A stretch of 64,000 nt of DNA, from assembly GCF_002582035.1 (NCBI RefSeq), contig NZ_NUQE01000044.1, forward strand, positions 82,545 to 146,544, read 5' to 3'. Of the stretch, positions 8,302 through 17,412 are shown one piece after another (within the stretch, counting starts at the first letter, position 1; every line of letters starts with the position of its first letter). Source of the DNA: Bacillus pseudomycoides (GTDB lineage: Bacteria > Bacillota > Bacilli > Bacillales > Bacillaceae_G). The position numbers and the translations under genes are program-made. The notes under the pieces were generated by a model, which made no database searches, was not told the origin of the DNA, and was given only the letters and a program-made list of their open reading frames with translations.

Positions 8302-9306
8302 ATGGAAAAATACCAGAACTTAATTTCATGGATAGAAAACATAAAAGAGCAGAATCGTAGCTCTGCGGCAGCAATTTTTATTATGAAAGACAATAAAGTT
8401 GTATTGGAGCATTATAGCGGAACTCATTCTAATACAAAAAATAGTGCTCCTATTACAGCAACTTCACAGTTTAATGTTGCTTCTGCAAGAAAAAGTTATT
8501 TAGGGCTCGCAATTGCTTATGCACTTTATGAGAGGAAAATTAGAAGTCTAGACGATTATGCTATAGATTACTTTGAAGAATATGACCAAACTTTACTCGG
8601 TAAGACAACTTTAAGACATTTAGTAACACATTCGCATGGTTTACATATGAATGACAACGGAATCATATATCGAGAATTTGAACCAGGAGAAGAATGGGCC
8701 TATAGAGGCGTTAACATTGAAATGATGACACATCTAATTTATAAATTATATAATAAAAGTTTTCCACACTTGCTGAGAGAACGAGTCTTTATACCTTCAG
8801 ATTTTAAAGAAACAGCCTGGCAAACAGAAGATCATGAAGATTTAGTAAAGGTAGTAATAAATCCAAATGAAGAAGCCGTATGCAAGATAGGAGCATTAAA
8901 TGATGGAACAGAAACGAATCTTTTTGTCTCCGCTAGGGAATTTGCTTATTGGGGGAACCTGCACCTAAATAAAGGATATATGAATGGAAAACAAATCGTA
9001 CCGAAAGAAGTCATTGAATTAGCAACACATATTCAAAGTCCCGATTATAAAAATAAAGATTTACCGCAGAACGGATTATTTTGGTATGTTCAACATACAC
9101 CAGCACTGCAAAGTGAAATAGGTGAAAGAGTTCCAAAGGGATCTTATCAAATATTAGGTGTGACAGGACCAACAATTTTAGTTATTCCTGAATATAATGT
9201 CGTTGTCGCAAAGATGTATAACAAAAGATATAACTACGGGGGAGAGAATTACCTTTACTATTTACGAGAATTTAGCAATATAGTTGCCGATACATTTGCT
9301 CACTGA
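8302..9306 (+). CDS. serine hydrolase, class C beta-lactamase/DD-peptidase fold
   Basis: 334 residues. The nucleophile motif SxxK appears as SARKSYLG near residue 63, a YxN-like element as YRGVN near residue 133, and the third motif as GVTGPT near the end in place of HTG or KTG. This places it among beta-lactamase-related serine hydrolases or esterases. There is no signal peptide, so the protein is cytoplasmic and a wall or antibiotic-resistance role is unlikely. Substrate unknown. AGGGGATT precedes the ATG. Confidence 0.85.
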   Translation: MEKYQNLISWIENIKEQNRSSAAAIFIMKDNKVVLEHYSGTHSNTKNSAPITATSQFNVASARKSYLGLAIAYALYERKIRSLDDYAIDYFEEYDQTLLGKTTLRHLVTHSHGLHMNDNGIIYREFEPGEEWAYRGVNIEMMTHLIYKLYNKSFPHLLRERVFIPSDFKETAWQTEDHEDLVKVVINPNEEAVCKIGALNDGTETNLFVSAREFAYWGNLHLNKGYMNGKQIVPKEVIELATHIQSPDYKNKDLPQNGLFWYVQHTPALQSEIGERVPKGSYQILGVTGPTILVIPEYNVVVAKMYNKRYNYGGENYLYYLREFSNIVADTFAH

Positions 9307-9390
9307 ATGTTCATACAAACTATTACTATAAGTAAAAGTATCTAAATTAGAGGATGCCTTATCTTCTGCAATAAAATCGTATATATCCAA

Positions 9391-9431
9391 ACAACAAAAA
9401 GACACTTATCAATGAAGTGTCTTTTTGTTGT
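9391..9431 (+). terminator. intrinsic terminator
   Basis: Arms ACAACAAAAAGACACTT and AAGTGTCTTTTTGTTGT, perfect 17 bp. Confidence 0.85.
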
Positions 9432-9584
9432 TAAAGAAAAATAAAGTCATTTTTATATGAAAGGTATTACTCTATATTAATTTTCATTTCAATATCCGTA
9501 TTTCGCGTAGCATTGTGGTTATAATAAACATCGTTAGACAATCATTGAAAAGAATTGAAATAAGAAAAGAGAGGGAAAGATGGT

Positions 9585-10787
9585 ATGAAACATTCATCTG
9601 TTAATCCATGGCTTGTTGTCCTCGGTACAATCATAGTACAAATAGGCCTTGGAACGATTTATACATGGAGCTTATTCAATCAACCCTTAGTGAATAAATT
9701 TGGCTGGAATCTTAATGCTGTTGCTATAACCTTCTCAATCACTAGCTTCTCTTTATCATTTTCAACTTTGTTTGCGAGTAAATTGCAAGAGAAATGGGGA
9801 ATTCGCAAACTCATTATTATAGCCGGATTAGCCCTAGGAATTGGCTTAATGCTTAGCTCACAAGTTTCCTCATTACCAATGCTTTATATACTAGCTGGTG
9901 TTGTTGTAGGTTACGCAGATGGTACAGCCTATATCACTTCACTATCCAATTTAATAAAGTGGTTTCCGGAGCGTAAAGGTTTAATTTCGGGTATTTCCGT
10001 CTCTTCATACGGCACAGGCAGCTTAATTTTTAAATACATTAATGGAAACCTAATTAATTCCGTTGGCGTATCACAAGCGTTTTTATATTGGGGCCTAATT
10101 GTTGCAATTTTGGTGGTTATAGGTGCATGTCTTTTACATAAAGCCCCTGAACAGGATACAGTTCATGAAACAATGAGTCATGATTACACAACAGGAGAAA
10201 TGCTACGTACAAAAGAAGTTTATCTGCTATTTATCATGCTATTTACATCATGTATGAGTGGCTTATATTTAATTGGCATGGTAAAGGATATCGGGGTTCA
10301 ACTCGTAGGGCTTAGCGTGGCAACAGCAGCTAATGCTGTCGCTATGGTCGCTATCTTTAATACGATTGGTCGAATCATTCTCGGGCCGTTATCAGATAAA
10401 ATCGGCCGTTTAAAAATTGTTTCAGCAACTTTTGTCATTATAGGTATGTCTGTTTTTGTTCTCAGTTTTGTGAACTTAAATTATGGTATCTATTTCGCCT
10501 GTGTAGCAAGCGTTGCTTTTTGCTTCGGTGGAAATATCACTATTTTTCCAGCCATTGTTGGTGATTTCTTTGGTCTAAAAAATCATAGTAAAAACTACGG
10601 TATCGTATATCAAGGTTTTGGTTTAGGAGCACTCGCAGGTTCCTTTATTGGTGTAATTCTAGGTGGATTTAAACCAACTTTTCTTGTAATTGGCGCATTG
10701 TGTATTGTGTCATTTATCATCTCTATTTTGATTCGGCCACCTAATCAGCAAAAGGAAAAGCAAAAGACTTATCACGAAGCATCGTGA
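9585..10787 (+). CDS. MFS transporter of the oxalate/formate antiporter (OFA) family
   Basis: 400 residues with twelve predicted membrane helices. The opening NPWLVVLGTIIVQIGLGTIY followed by TWSLFNQPL is the OFA hallmark. The MFS loop motif appears as GPLSDKIGRLK after helix 8, and WFPERKGLISGISVSSYGTG as in OFA proteins. The family exchanges or imports small carboxylates; the substrate cannot be assigned. GAGAGGGAAAGATGGT precedes the ATG. No decarboxylase gene is adjacent that would suggest oxalate. Confidence 0.88.
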   Translation: MKHSSVNPWLVVLGTIIVQIGLGTIYTWSLFNQPLVNKFGWNLNAVAITFSITSFSLSFSTLFASKLQEKWGIRKLIIIAGLALGIGLMLSSQVSSLPMLYILAGVVVGYADGTAYITSLSNLIKWFPERKGLISGISVSSYGTGSLIFKYINGNLINSVGVSQAFLYWGLIVAILVVIGACLLHKAPEQDTVHETMSHDYTTGEMLRTKEVYLLFIMLFTSCMSGLYLIGMVKDIGVQLVGLSVATAANAVAMVAIFNTIGRIILGPLSDKIGRLKIVSATFVIIGMSVFVLSFVNLNYGIYFACVASVAFCFGGNITIFPAIVGDFFGLKNHSKNYGIVYQGFGLGALAGSFIGVILGGFKPTFLVIGALCIVSFIISILIRPPNQQKEKQKTYHEAS

Positions 10788-10842
10788 GCATGTTTCATTT
10801 TTATTACATTCTAAAAAAGAGACTCATTTAAGGTTTAAAGAC

Positions 10843-10893
10843 AAAAAAAGAGGGGTTTACTTTTCATTAGAAAAGCAAATCCCTCTTTTTTAA
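10843..10893. terminator. bidirectional terminator
   Basis: AAAAAAGAGGG(G)TTT and AAATCCCTCTTTTTT arms with A and T runs on both sides, between the convergent MFS gene and lipoprotein gene. Confidence 0.82.
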
Positions 10894-10924
10894 TCATACT
10901 TATATGTATGATTTTTAAATTCGA

Positions 10925-11800
10925 TTAATGTGAATTCACATACTCTCCAGATCTTAATACTTTACCACTCTTTTTTTCTACATAAAGATCTAAGCTAGAA
11001 CCTGATCCGCGTTGATATACGCAAAAATAAGCGTCTGAATTTTCATCATTACACTCAAAAAAGGCGACTCTTTCAGAATGTGCATCAGCTGATTCATTAA
11101 CAATGGCATCTACATTATCTCCAATTGTTTGTTTAATAAACTCTTTTGCTTTTTGTTCAGCTTGTTTTAAAGTAATAGGTGTATTTTCTTGTTGTTTTTT
11201 CAATTCTTGTACGCGTTTATCTTCTTCTTGTTTTTTCAATTCTTCTTGCTGATTTAATTCTTTTTGCTTAGCAATTGCAGTATTACTTTTATCGGAAAGT
11301 TCTTTCGCTTTTGCTTGTTCATTTTTAAGATACTGATGTGTTGAAATTTCAGTTATGAGGGGTACTAAAATACTACTAGCTTCTTCAAAATTTTGATTAC
11401 GTATAAGTTCTTCAATATGATCTAGTTTGGTATTAATCTCACGTTGATATTCTTTTTTGTCAGTTAAATCTTTAATATGCTGTTTCGATTTTGATACAAT
11501 GCTATCCATATTATTTTTATTATCTTTTAAGTCTTCAAATAAGGATATGGCCGAATCAATTTCATTTTGATCTTCAGCTTTTAAAGCTTCTTGTATCTTT
11601 GTAATTTGCTCTTTAAGTGATTGTGCTTCTTTATTTTCTTTATCCTTTAAAGGCTCTTCTAATAGATTTAATGCTTTCTCATACTGTTCACTTTGGATAA
11701 GACTTTTAATCTGTTTCAAAGTTTCTTCCTCTTTATTATTCTGACATCCTACTATTATAAGTAATAAAAAGATAAAAAATATAAATCTAAGCGTCTTCAT
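10925..11800 (-). CDS. lipoprotein with a long coiled coil and a C-terminal PepSY-like domain
   Basis: 291 residues. A lipoprotein signal (MKTLRFIFFIFLLLIIVGC) puts the acylated Cys at 19. Residues 20-205 are Lys/Glu/Gln-rich coiled coil or helical hairpins, including repeated KQEELKKQEE-type text. Residues 210-291 form a small globular domain (LKQAEQKAKEFIK through YVEKKSGKVLRSGEYV) resembling PepSY or YpmB modules that bind extracytoplasmic partners. Exposure on the outer membrane face is expected. GGGGGTATCAAA precedes the ATG. Function unknown. Confidence 0.8.
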   Translation of the reverse strand: MKTLRFIFFIFLLLIIVGCQNNKEEETLKQIKSLIQSEQYEKALNLLEEPLKDKENKEAQSLKEQITKIQEALKAEDQNEIDSAISLFEDLKDNKNNMDSIVSKSKQHIKDLTDKKEYQREINTKLDHIEELIRNQNFEEASSILVPLITEISTHQYLKNEQAKAKELSDKSNTAIAKQKELNQQEELKKQEEDKRVQELKKQQENTPITLKQAEQKAKEFIKQTIGDNVDAIVNESADAHSERVAFFECNDENSDAYFCVYQRGSGSSLDLYVEKKSGKVLRSGEYVNSH

Positions 11801-12181
11801 TTTGATACCCCCATAATATAATGTAATACCAATATAAAATTATAACAGAATAAAAGGATTATATGGATTATTATACTTATTTTTCCAAAAATAATGTAAA
11901 ACATTTAGATGAAACTAAAAGAAAGAGCGAAACAGCTCCTATCATTTTTAGAGTGTTTTTAACTCATTTTTATGAAGTATTCATTAGTCGTATCCAGCAA
12001 TTATGGATTTAGTAAACAAATAGATTAAATTTGGTTTTAGAGATGCAGTTACAAGCAAACAATTGGCACCGTTTTTTATGTAATGCTATGAAATTATAAA
12101 TTGAGTATGGCATATAAAGAGAAATATAAGGTAGTATAAAAAAATAAGACGTAAAAACTTTAAGAGAGGACAGAAAATATT
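11801..12181. other. gene-free divergent promoter region
   Basis: AT-rich DNA between the divergent lipoprotein and DUF2785 genes. GAGAGGA before 12182 is the only clear translational signal. No repeat or RNA recognised. Confidence 0.4.
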
Positions 12182-13006
12182 ATGATGGACCAATACGAAT
12201 TGAAACAAGAGCTACAACATATCAAAAATAACAATTACTCCGTCCCGGAAGATGTAGACGCATATCCCTATGCACAATGGATGCTTGACTATATCGGATC
12301 ACCCGATGCCGAGCTGCGCGATAAACTAATTTACAGTACGCTAGAACGATGGATTACAGGTGAAGTGTTTAGACAAAAAGAACTACGTGGACTACTGCTG
12401 CAAGCACTGAGTCCTGATTATTTGTTTTACAAAATTGGTGAAAAGGGAACAGACTCTGTTTTTAAGCGCGCTTTCTCAATTCTAATCCCACCACTTATTT
12501 TATCCATTCATGAAAAAGAACCGTTCTTATCTGAGGAACAACTGTACAGCGTCGCAGAACAAGTTCTTGAGTATGTATACCTTGAACAGGATGTAAGAGG
12601 ATATGTAGAAGGAAAAGGGTGGGCACATTCTACTGCACATGCTGCAGATGCCCTAGACGCTTTAGCCCGCACGATACGAAATCGTGAATTTTCGTACGCA
12701 ATCCTTGCTGCTGTTCGTCATAAGATTTGTCTGCATGATTACTTATACATAAACTTTGAGGATGAAAGATTAGTGACGGCAGTAATGTCTTTATGGAACC
12801 AAAATATCTTGGTACAAGAAGAATGGAAAAACTGGCTTTACAGCTTTACGATAATTGAAGCAGCCCCAGCTCCTCAAAATGATATATTAGTACAAAATAT
12901 TAGAACGTTTTTAAGAAGCTTGTATTTCCGAAGTTTGGAACAAGAGAGAAACTCTGCGTTTACGATTGCTGTGTTGGAAACTTTGAAAAAATTGAAGAAA
13001 TTTTAG
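12182..13006 (+). CDS. DUF2785 domain protein
   Basis: 274 residues, all-helical and cytoplasmic. The segments GWAHSTAHAADALDALAR and HKICLHDYLYINFEDERLV match my memory of DUF2785 proteins, and the His/Asp-rich core could bind metal. Two ATG codons in a row follow GAGAGGACAG, so the start could be one residue later. No biochemical role is known to me. Confidence 0.8.
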   Translation: MMDQYELKQELQHIKNNNYSVPEDVDAYPYAQWMLDYIGSPDAELRDKLIYSTLERWITGEVFRQKELRGLLLQALSPDYLFYKIGEKGTDSVFKRAFSILIPPLILSIHEKEPFLSEEQLYSVAEQVLEYVYLEQDVRGYVEGKGWAHSTAHAADALDALARTIRNREFSYAILAAVRHKICLHDYLYINFEDERLVTAVMSLWNQNILVQEEWKNWLYSFTIIEAAPAPQNDILVQNIRTFLRSLYFRSLEQERNSAFTIAVLETLKKLKKF

Positions 13007-13137
13007 TATAGAAAAATGTTGGATTCCGTTAGCAAGTGTTACTCTCATAGTGTTCTTTTATAAGTATGTTTTACACGCGCCTAGATAAGCTTTAAAATCG
13101 TGTATCCCATAAAAAACTTAGGAAGGGAGAATAACCA

Positions 13138-13680
13138 TTGGGGAAATATACCGTCAAACGGATTTTGGACGGATTAAAAATACGACTGGATAATCACAAG
13201 AGTTTGATGATCCAAAATTCGTACGGTGAACCTTTCAACATGAATTTTACATTTCATGAACCCGTTCAGCAAGATGAAATCGACATCTTTACCGCTGAAA
13301 CAGGAATCACCATATCTCGCGATTACCAAGAGCTTTTGCTGTTACATAACGGCGCCATCTTTTTTTTATATGAATATGGCTATTCGTTTTGTTTGTACTC
13401 CTTGGATAAAATCAAAACAGAATATGAATGTTTAACCAAGAATGCATACTATGAGGATTACAGAAGAAAGAACGGCTTTCCAATCGGTTATTTTATAGAT
13501 ACGGGATGGATATGGATTGACAAAAGCAAATATAGCGACGGTGGAAAATATATGATGCTAGATGGAATTGAAGTAATTGATTTTCGGTGCAACTTTAAAA
13601 CATGGCTGGATCGGATTATTCGAGCACAAGGGGATAGGTATTGGGAATGGTATAGCAAAATAGTGTATTTAGATCATTAA
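13138..13680 (+). CDS. SMI1/KNR4 (SUKH) family protein
   Basis: 180 residues, starting at a TTG behind AAGGGAGAATAACCA. The SUKH signature is visible: EIDIFTAETGITISRDYQ, then ELLLLHNGAIFF, a central YSLDKI strand and IDFRCNFKTWLDRII near the end. In Bacillus such proteins are commonly cytoplasmic immunity partners of polymorphic (YeeF/LXG) toxins. No toxin gene is adjacent, so this is an orphan immunity gene or a housekeeping relative. The immunity role is inferred from the family. Confidence 0.8.
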   Translation: MGKYTVKRILDGLKIRLDNHKSLMIQNSYGEPFNMNFTFHEPVQQDEIDIFTAETGITISRDYQELLLLHNGAIFFLYEYGYSFCLYSLDKIKTEYECLTKNAYYEDYRRKNGFPIGYFIDTGWIWIDKSKYSDGGKYMMLDGIEVIDFRCNFKTWLDRIIRAQGDRYWEWYSKIVYLDH

Positions 13681-13757
13681 TTGTATTATTTTAAAGTCAC
13701 TTTATTATTAGAATCATAATGTTATTTTTCATAATTAATAAAAACGAGGTAGAAAAA

Positions 13758-14582
13758 ATGAAAAAAATTTCCGCATTCATGTGTATTTCCTTACTCTTAC
13801 TAGGCGCATGTGAACAAAAAGATAATACTGCACCTAAGAAACAAACAGAAAAACAACAAGAATCCAATACATCGAAACAAACGGAAAAACAACAAGATTC
13901 TCATCCATCGAAACAAAAAGATGTGCTTGCAGCCACTCGAACAGCTGTAACAGCAAAGACAAAAATGAATATATTCTTACCAACGGAAATCCCTCTGTCT
14001 AATGAAAACAAGTTTTTATCTGCATACACAGAAGGTCAAGATAAAAATTACACTGTTACATTTTTTGAAAGCAACAGCTCATTACCTGTCGATTCCGCTG
14101 CACTTTCGGATTCTAATCAGGCTAAGCAAATTGCAAAACTTTTTGTCCAACAGTATGAGACAAAGGAAGAGGCAGGTAAAAGTTTATGTTCAACATTTGC
14201 ATTAAATCCTGATTACGATAAAGATGTACCAAGCAATGATGATCCTAGCGGAATAGATTTAGGATATGGAGTCAAAGGTTTTACTGATGGGGCAGCAGGA
14301 ACGATGTATTTGAATGCTGTTAAGGATCATTGGGCAATTTTCGTAAAAAGTCCATCGGCATATAAAGATGACAATATACCTGTAGCAAAATCCATAGTGA
14401 AACAACTAGAGAATGAGCCACTACCAACTCCAGACTCTTACGCAGTTATAGAAGTGGATACGAGACAGAAACAAAACCGTGTATATTGGCAAAATGGAAA
14501 TACTTTATATGGGATAGAAACTAGCGGTGCTATCGAAGATGCATTAACGATTGCTGCTCACTTTGAGTCTACGTCTAAGTGA
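13758..14582 (+). CDS. lipoprotein with a tandem Lys/Gln/Ser linker
   Basis: 274 residues from the ATG at 13758, preceded by CGAGG; an upstream in-frame ATG at 13719 lacks a site. The lipobox LLLLGAC puts the lipid-bearing Cys at residue 18. A linker of repeated KQTEKQQ(E/D)S units follows, and then a domain (AATRTAVTAKTKMNIFLP) of about 230 residues. That domain contains VTFFESNSSLPVDS and GYGVKGFTDGAAGTMYLNAV. No catalytic motif. The repeat suggests a flexible tether from membrane to wall. Family not recognised. Confidence 0.75.
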   Translation: MKKISAFMCISLLLLGACEQKDNTAPKKQTEKQQESNTSKQTEKQQDSHPSKQKDVLAATRTAVTAKTKMNIFLPTEIPLSNENKFLSAYTEGQDKNYTVTFFESNSSLPVDSAALSDSNQAKQIAKLFVQQYETKEEAGKSLCSTFALNPDYDKDVPSNDDPSGIDLGYGVKGFTDGAAGTMYLNAVKDHWAIFVKSPSAYKDDNIPVAKSIVKQLENEPLPTPDSYAVIEVDTRQKQNRVYWQNGNTLYGIETSGAIEDALTIAAHFESTSK

Positions 14583-14681
14583 TTAACAAATGTATTTGCT
14601 CAATTAAGTGGAAATCTAAAAAGGTCATTGCCTTCTAATCAATTTAGTAAATATATTTCAATAAAAAGAAATACAAATTGT

Positions 14682-14722
14682 TACTCAAAAAGAGTCTTAA
14701 TTATTAAGACTCTTTTTGAGTA
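14682..14722 (+). terminator. intrinsic terminator
   Basis: Arms TACTCAAAAAGAGTCTTAAT and its near-perfect complement ending GAGTA, after the lipoprotein gene. Confidence 0.82.
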
Positions 14723-14759
14723 TTAACATAGCAGTGTAAATAAAATAATATCCATGTAT

Positions 14760-14788
14760 GGGTACCGTCAGGAAAATGCGGATTTACA
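14760..14788 (+). mobile_element. Tn3-family-type terminal repeat, left
   Basis: The 29 bases GGGTACCGTCAGGAAAATGC then GGATTTACA match, inverted, the right end at 19114-19151 with two mismatches. The inner 9 bases of the right repeat (ACGTTAAG end) are not conserved here. No 5-bp duplication is visible outside. Confidence 0.7.
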
Positions 14789-14953
14789 GGAAGGTGGCAT
14801 ATATCGTTGCAACTCTTTAGAAAACAATTCTAGTTCCTTAAAGATTTAGTTTTAAGGAAACTTAACCTATTCAGCAACTGTTGACTGGAAGACTTTACAG
14901 ATGTGGCCCTTTATTTGTCTTTTGGTGGTTATATGCCGTAAAGGAAGGTTTCC

Positions 14954-14990
14954 GACTAACTTTAGTCCTTGACTAAAGTTAGTCGTTTTT
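14954..14990 (+). terminator. intrinsic terminator near the convergent regulator gene
   Basis: Perfect 14-bp arms GACTAACTTTAGTC and GACTAAAGTTAGTC with a CTT loop; the T run is on the plus side only. Confidence 0.75.
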
Positions 14991-15002
14991 TTAAGTTTAT
15001 GC

Positions 15003-15965
15003 TTATGGGCAGTATAAGCATACTCTCTCTTTTAAACCTTCTAAGACTTCTTCTGGCACTTCCCTGACCTTGATATCCTCACCTAGGAAAAGTAGCCAAT
15101 TTGTTATTTCGGTCAATTCTTCAGGCTTATTAACATTGATAAAAGTCTTTAGAATGGCTGTGGTTTGGTAAGGATTCGTATAGGAAATTGAAACTTTTAA
15201 AGGATGATATTTTTTGAACTGGGCAATCGCTTTTGGACCAAGTTCAAGGACAAGGTTGATTACTTCTTCCTGCTTACTTAGTTTTTCTAAAATCTTTTTC
15301 TTACTTAATCTTTTTTTCGTCGGATAGGGTTTGACATTGGTGAGGTGGCCGACAGGAAATATCTGCTTCTTTTCTTCCTTTAAGTCAAAGCCTTCAATCA
15401 GCCAAAGGCTTTTTTCATGATAAAGGTGCAAGAGATAAATTGGATAAGACTTTATTACATTCTCTTCTTTGACGGTAATCAATAAATAGCTATCCAAAAG
15501 AAGGATTTGGATGAGTTTTTCTAACATGGGATCGGGGAGGTCTGACAAATCAAGTAGGTCGGGATTATTGGGGTTGGTCCCTTCAAAAAGCAAGATTTGA
15601 TTTAAAAGAACAAGGTCCTCTTGCTGGTTTTCTGAGATGAGGCCTAGTAATTTTTCAGCTAAAGACTGACGACTCTTTAGATAGGGGAGTTGTTGATTTC
15701 TTGTGGCCATAAAGGCAATAAAAAGAGCTTTGATCTCATTATCGGTAAAGCGAACAGTGGGCAGGACAGAGTTGTTCATGACAAAATAACCCCCATCCCT
15801 TCCAACTTCAGCGACAAGTGGCATTCCCATGGCTTCAATTTCTCTGATATCTCTAATAGCTGTCGAACGAGAGATGTTAAATTCTCGCATGATTTCAGAA
15901 ATTGTAAAGTGGGCACGGTTGTTGATATACCGCATGATGATATTAATCCGTTCAACTTTTTTCAT
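15003..15965 (-). CDS. HTH/WYL-domain transcriptional regulator (YafY/PafC type)
   Basis: 320 residues. A winged helix at residues 1-60 (TISEIMREFNISRSTAIRDI then REIEAMGMPLVAE) matches HTH_11. A GGYFV wing and RFTDNEIKALFIAF lead into a WYL-type core (SLWLIEGFDLKEEKKQIFPV) and a WCX-like C-terminus with KVREVPEEVLEGLKE. Such proteins sense small ligands or nucleic acids. GGAGGTCCTGATG-like spacing supports the ATG. It is divergent from the GyrI-like gene at 16076 across about 110 bp, so it probably controls that pair. It lies inside the Tn3-type terminal repeats. Confidence 0.85.
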   Translation of the reverse strand: MKKVERINIIMRYINNRAHFTISEIMREFNISRSTAIRDIREIEAMGMPLVAEVGRDGGYFVMNNSVLPTVRFTDNEIKALFIAFMATRNQQLPYLKSRQSLAEKLLGLISENQQEDLVLLNQILLFEGTNPNNPDLLDLSDLPDPMLEKLIQILLLDSYLLITVKEENVIKSYPIYLLHLYHEKSLWLIEGFDLKEEKKQIFPVGHLTNVKPYPTKKRLSKKKILEKLSKQEEVINLVLELGPKAIAQFKKYHPLKVSISYTNPYQTTAILKTFINVNKPEELTEITNWLLFLGEDIKVREVPEEVLEGLKERVCLYCP

Positions 15966-16075
15966 CAGGACCTCCTAAACAGTATCATTTTTTGACATGA
16001 TTTAAGGCTATTATAAACCTATCAAGTGAAAAGACAAATCATTTGATTAATTTTAAAAAAAGGAAGGTTTTGAAT

Positions 16076-16555
16076 ATGGCAGATTATACACTAGAAGAAA
16101 AAGACAGCTTTACCGTTTTAGGTGTTGGAACTGAGCTTAAGAGCGATTACACAGACTTTGCTGGCATAAATAAGGAAAAGGCAGACTTTTGGTTGGCCGT
16201 TAAACAAGATGGAAGGCTTGACACTTTAAAAGCCATAGCCACAAATGACTACATTTTTGCCGTGAACGAAGCGGTGAATAACAAGATGATGCATTATGCT
16301 GGCGTCATGACAGGGGCATCGATACCAGAAGCATCCAGAGTTATCCAATTTCCTAAGGGGGAATACCTAGTTGTTAAAGGGGAAGAGAAGACGGCTGATG
16401 AGTTGAGTAATAAGCTGACTGGCATTGCCTTTGGGCAAGTCTTGCCAGAAGCAAAGAATATTGCCTATGTTGGCGGGCCAAATGCAACGGTTGAGATGGG
16501 GCAGCGAAACGGCTTAGTATTTGGTGAAATGTGGATTCCTGTTGTTAGGAAATAA
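16076..16555 (+). CDS. GyrI-like small-molecule-binding protein
   Basis: 159 residues from the ATG at 16076 behind AAGGAAGGTTTTGAAT; the longer frame from 16043 has no site. MADYTLEEKDSFTVLGVG opens a SOUL/GyrI-like double beta-alpha-beta fold, with PKGEYLVVKGE and the closing FGEMWIPVVRK strand typical of AraC effector-binding domains. These bind drugs or hydrophobic metabolites. Co-orientation with the next gene (22 bp) and divergence from the WYL regulator suggest a ligand-responsive unit. Confidence 0.82.
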   Translation: MADYTLEEKDSFTVLGVGTELKSDYTDFAGINKEKADFWLAVKQDGRLDTLKAIATNDYIFAVNEAVNNKMMHYAGVMTGASIPEASRVIQFPKGEYLVVKGEEKTADELSNKLTGIAFGQVLPEAKNIAYVGGPNATVEMGQRNGLVFGEMWIPVVRK

Positions 16556-16577
16556 AGAGATACAAGGAGGGATGGCA

Positions 16578-17042
16578 ATGTCCTATATCGTTGATTTTAA
16601 AAATGTGTCTACGGTTGGTTTAGAGTCTTCACCTGTAGTAGAAGCGCTTGCTGGTTTACGTGCTAATGAAGCCCGTTACTTTATGAACAAATACAAGCAT
16701 GAATTTACGGTTGTACCAGCTAGCGAAAGCCAGGAGACCCTTGATTATGTGAACCGAATTTTGAAAGAAGAACGTGATATTGAGTTTGCGGCCAAACCTT
16801 TAGAAACATCGCGTTTTCAAGTGGAAAATATCAAATTTGCCTACGTCTTTTATGAGGATGGTCTTGAGGTCAACGTCATGTATACGGTTGATGCCCCTAA
16901 GAAGCGGGCCGTTGGTTTTAAGCTTTCTGAGGGGATGGAGGTACCAAAGGAGTTAGAAGGGAAGTTTAAGTTTGCTAGGCAGAAGTCTAAACTAGCTGGA
17001 ACAATTCGGGGCTCGTTTTTTGTAATTAAAGGAGAATATTAA
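16578..17042 (+). CDS. uncharacterised protein paired with the GyrI-like gene
   Basis: 154 residues. AAGGAGG at 16564-16570 is 7 bases from the ATG at 16578, which is preferred over the in-frame ATG at 16572. The sequence (SYIVDFKNVSTVGLESSPV, then NEARYFMNKYKHEFTVVPAS) is soluble, alpha/beta, and has no membrane segment or known catalytic motif. Not recognised. As the second gene of a two-gene unit facing a WYL regulator, it probably shares its inducer. Confidence 0.7.
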   Translation: MSYIVDFKNVSTVGLESSPVVEALAGLRANEARYFMNKYKHEFTVVPASESQETLDYVNRILKEERDIEFAAKPLETSRFQVENIKFAYVFYEDGLEVNVMYTVDAPKKRAVGFKLSEGMEVPKELEGKFKFARQKSKLAGTIRGSFFVIKGEY

Positions 17043-17113
17043 AGTAAGCAAAAGCGCAAGTAGAGGAATCCAGCCATTTTTGTATTTGGTCACTTTTTTC
17101 TTCATTAAAATTA

Positions 17114-17160
17114 GTGAAAGCTATTTTTTCTCTAGGTAAAAAATAGCTTTCACTCGCTAG
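17114..17160 (+). terminator. hairpin terminator after the GyrI-like pair
   Basis: Perfect 16-bp arms GTGAAAGCTATTTTTT and AAAAAATAGCTTTCAC. Confidence 0.75.
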
Positions 17161-17174
17161 AAAACCCAATGGAT

Positions 17175-17378
17175 GCGGACATTTTCCATGGTAACTTCTA
17201 CTTTGCCGATAGGGGTTCAGGGGAGATACGTGTAAAAAAGAGACATAGCCTAGGAATCGACTAGAAGATCAAGAGGTTGCCGTTCTTTCCCTGCATTTAT
17301 TACAAAACTGTCTCGTGTATATCAACACACTCATGATTCAATCCGTTTTATCAGAAAAGAGGTATTATGAGATCTTAA
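17175..17378 (+). pseudogene. tnpA: remnant of a Tn3-family transposase (tnpA), C-terminal part
   Basis: From 17264 the frame reads [38 protein letters not shown]. This corresponds to the late DDE_Tnp_Tn3 region (EDQ, then LHLLQxxLVYxNTLMIQxVL). Just upstream, in another frame, FADRGSGEIRVKKRH resembles the preceding family motif (GRRGEIRxR). A frameshift and a TAG lie between them. About 60 of some 980 codons survive. The right side ends at an IS231-like terminus. It explains why Tn3-like repeats bound this segment. Confidence 0.7.
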
Positions 17379-17402
17379 CTTGATGGACATGTGGCGGTAC
17401 CC
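17371..17402. mobile_element. solitary IS231-like end
   Basis: Read on the minus strand, CATGTCCATCAAGTTAAGAT matches the 20-bp IS231 terminal repeat (consensus CATGCCCATCAACTTAAGAA) with few changes. It is flanked by TGGCGGTACCC, which resembles the Tn3/Tn4430-end sequence IS231 prefers as a target. No partner end or transposase was found beside it. Confidence 0.6.
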
Positions 17403-17412
17403 TAGTTATAAA

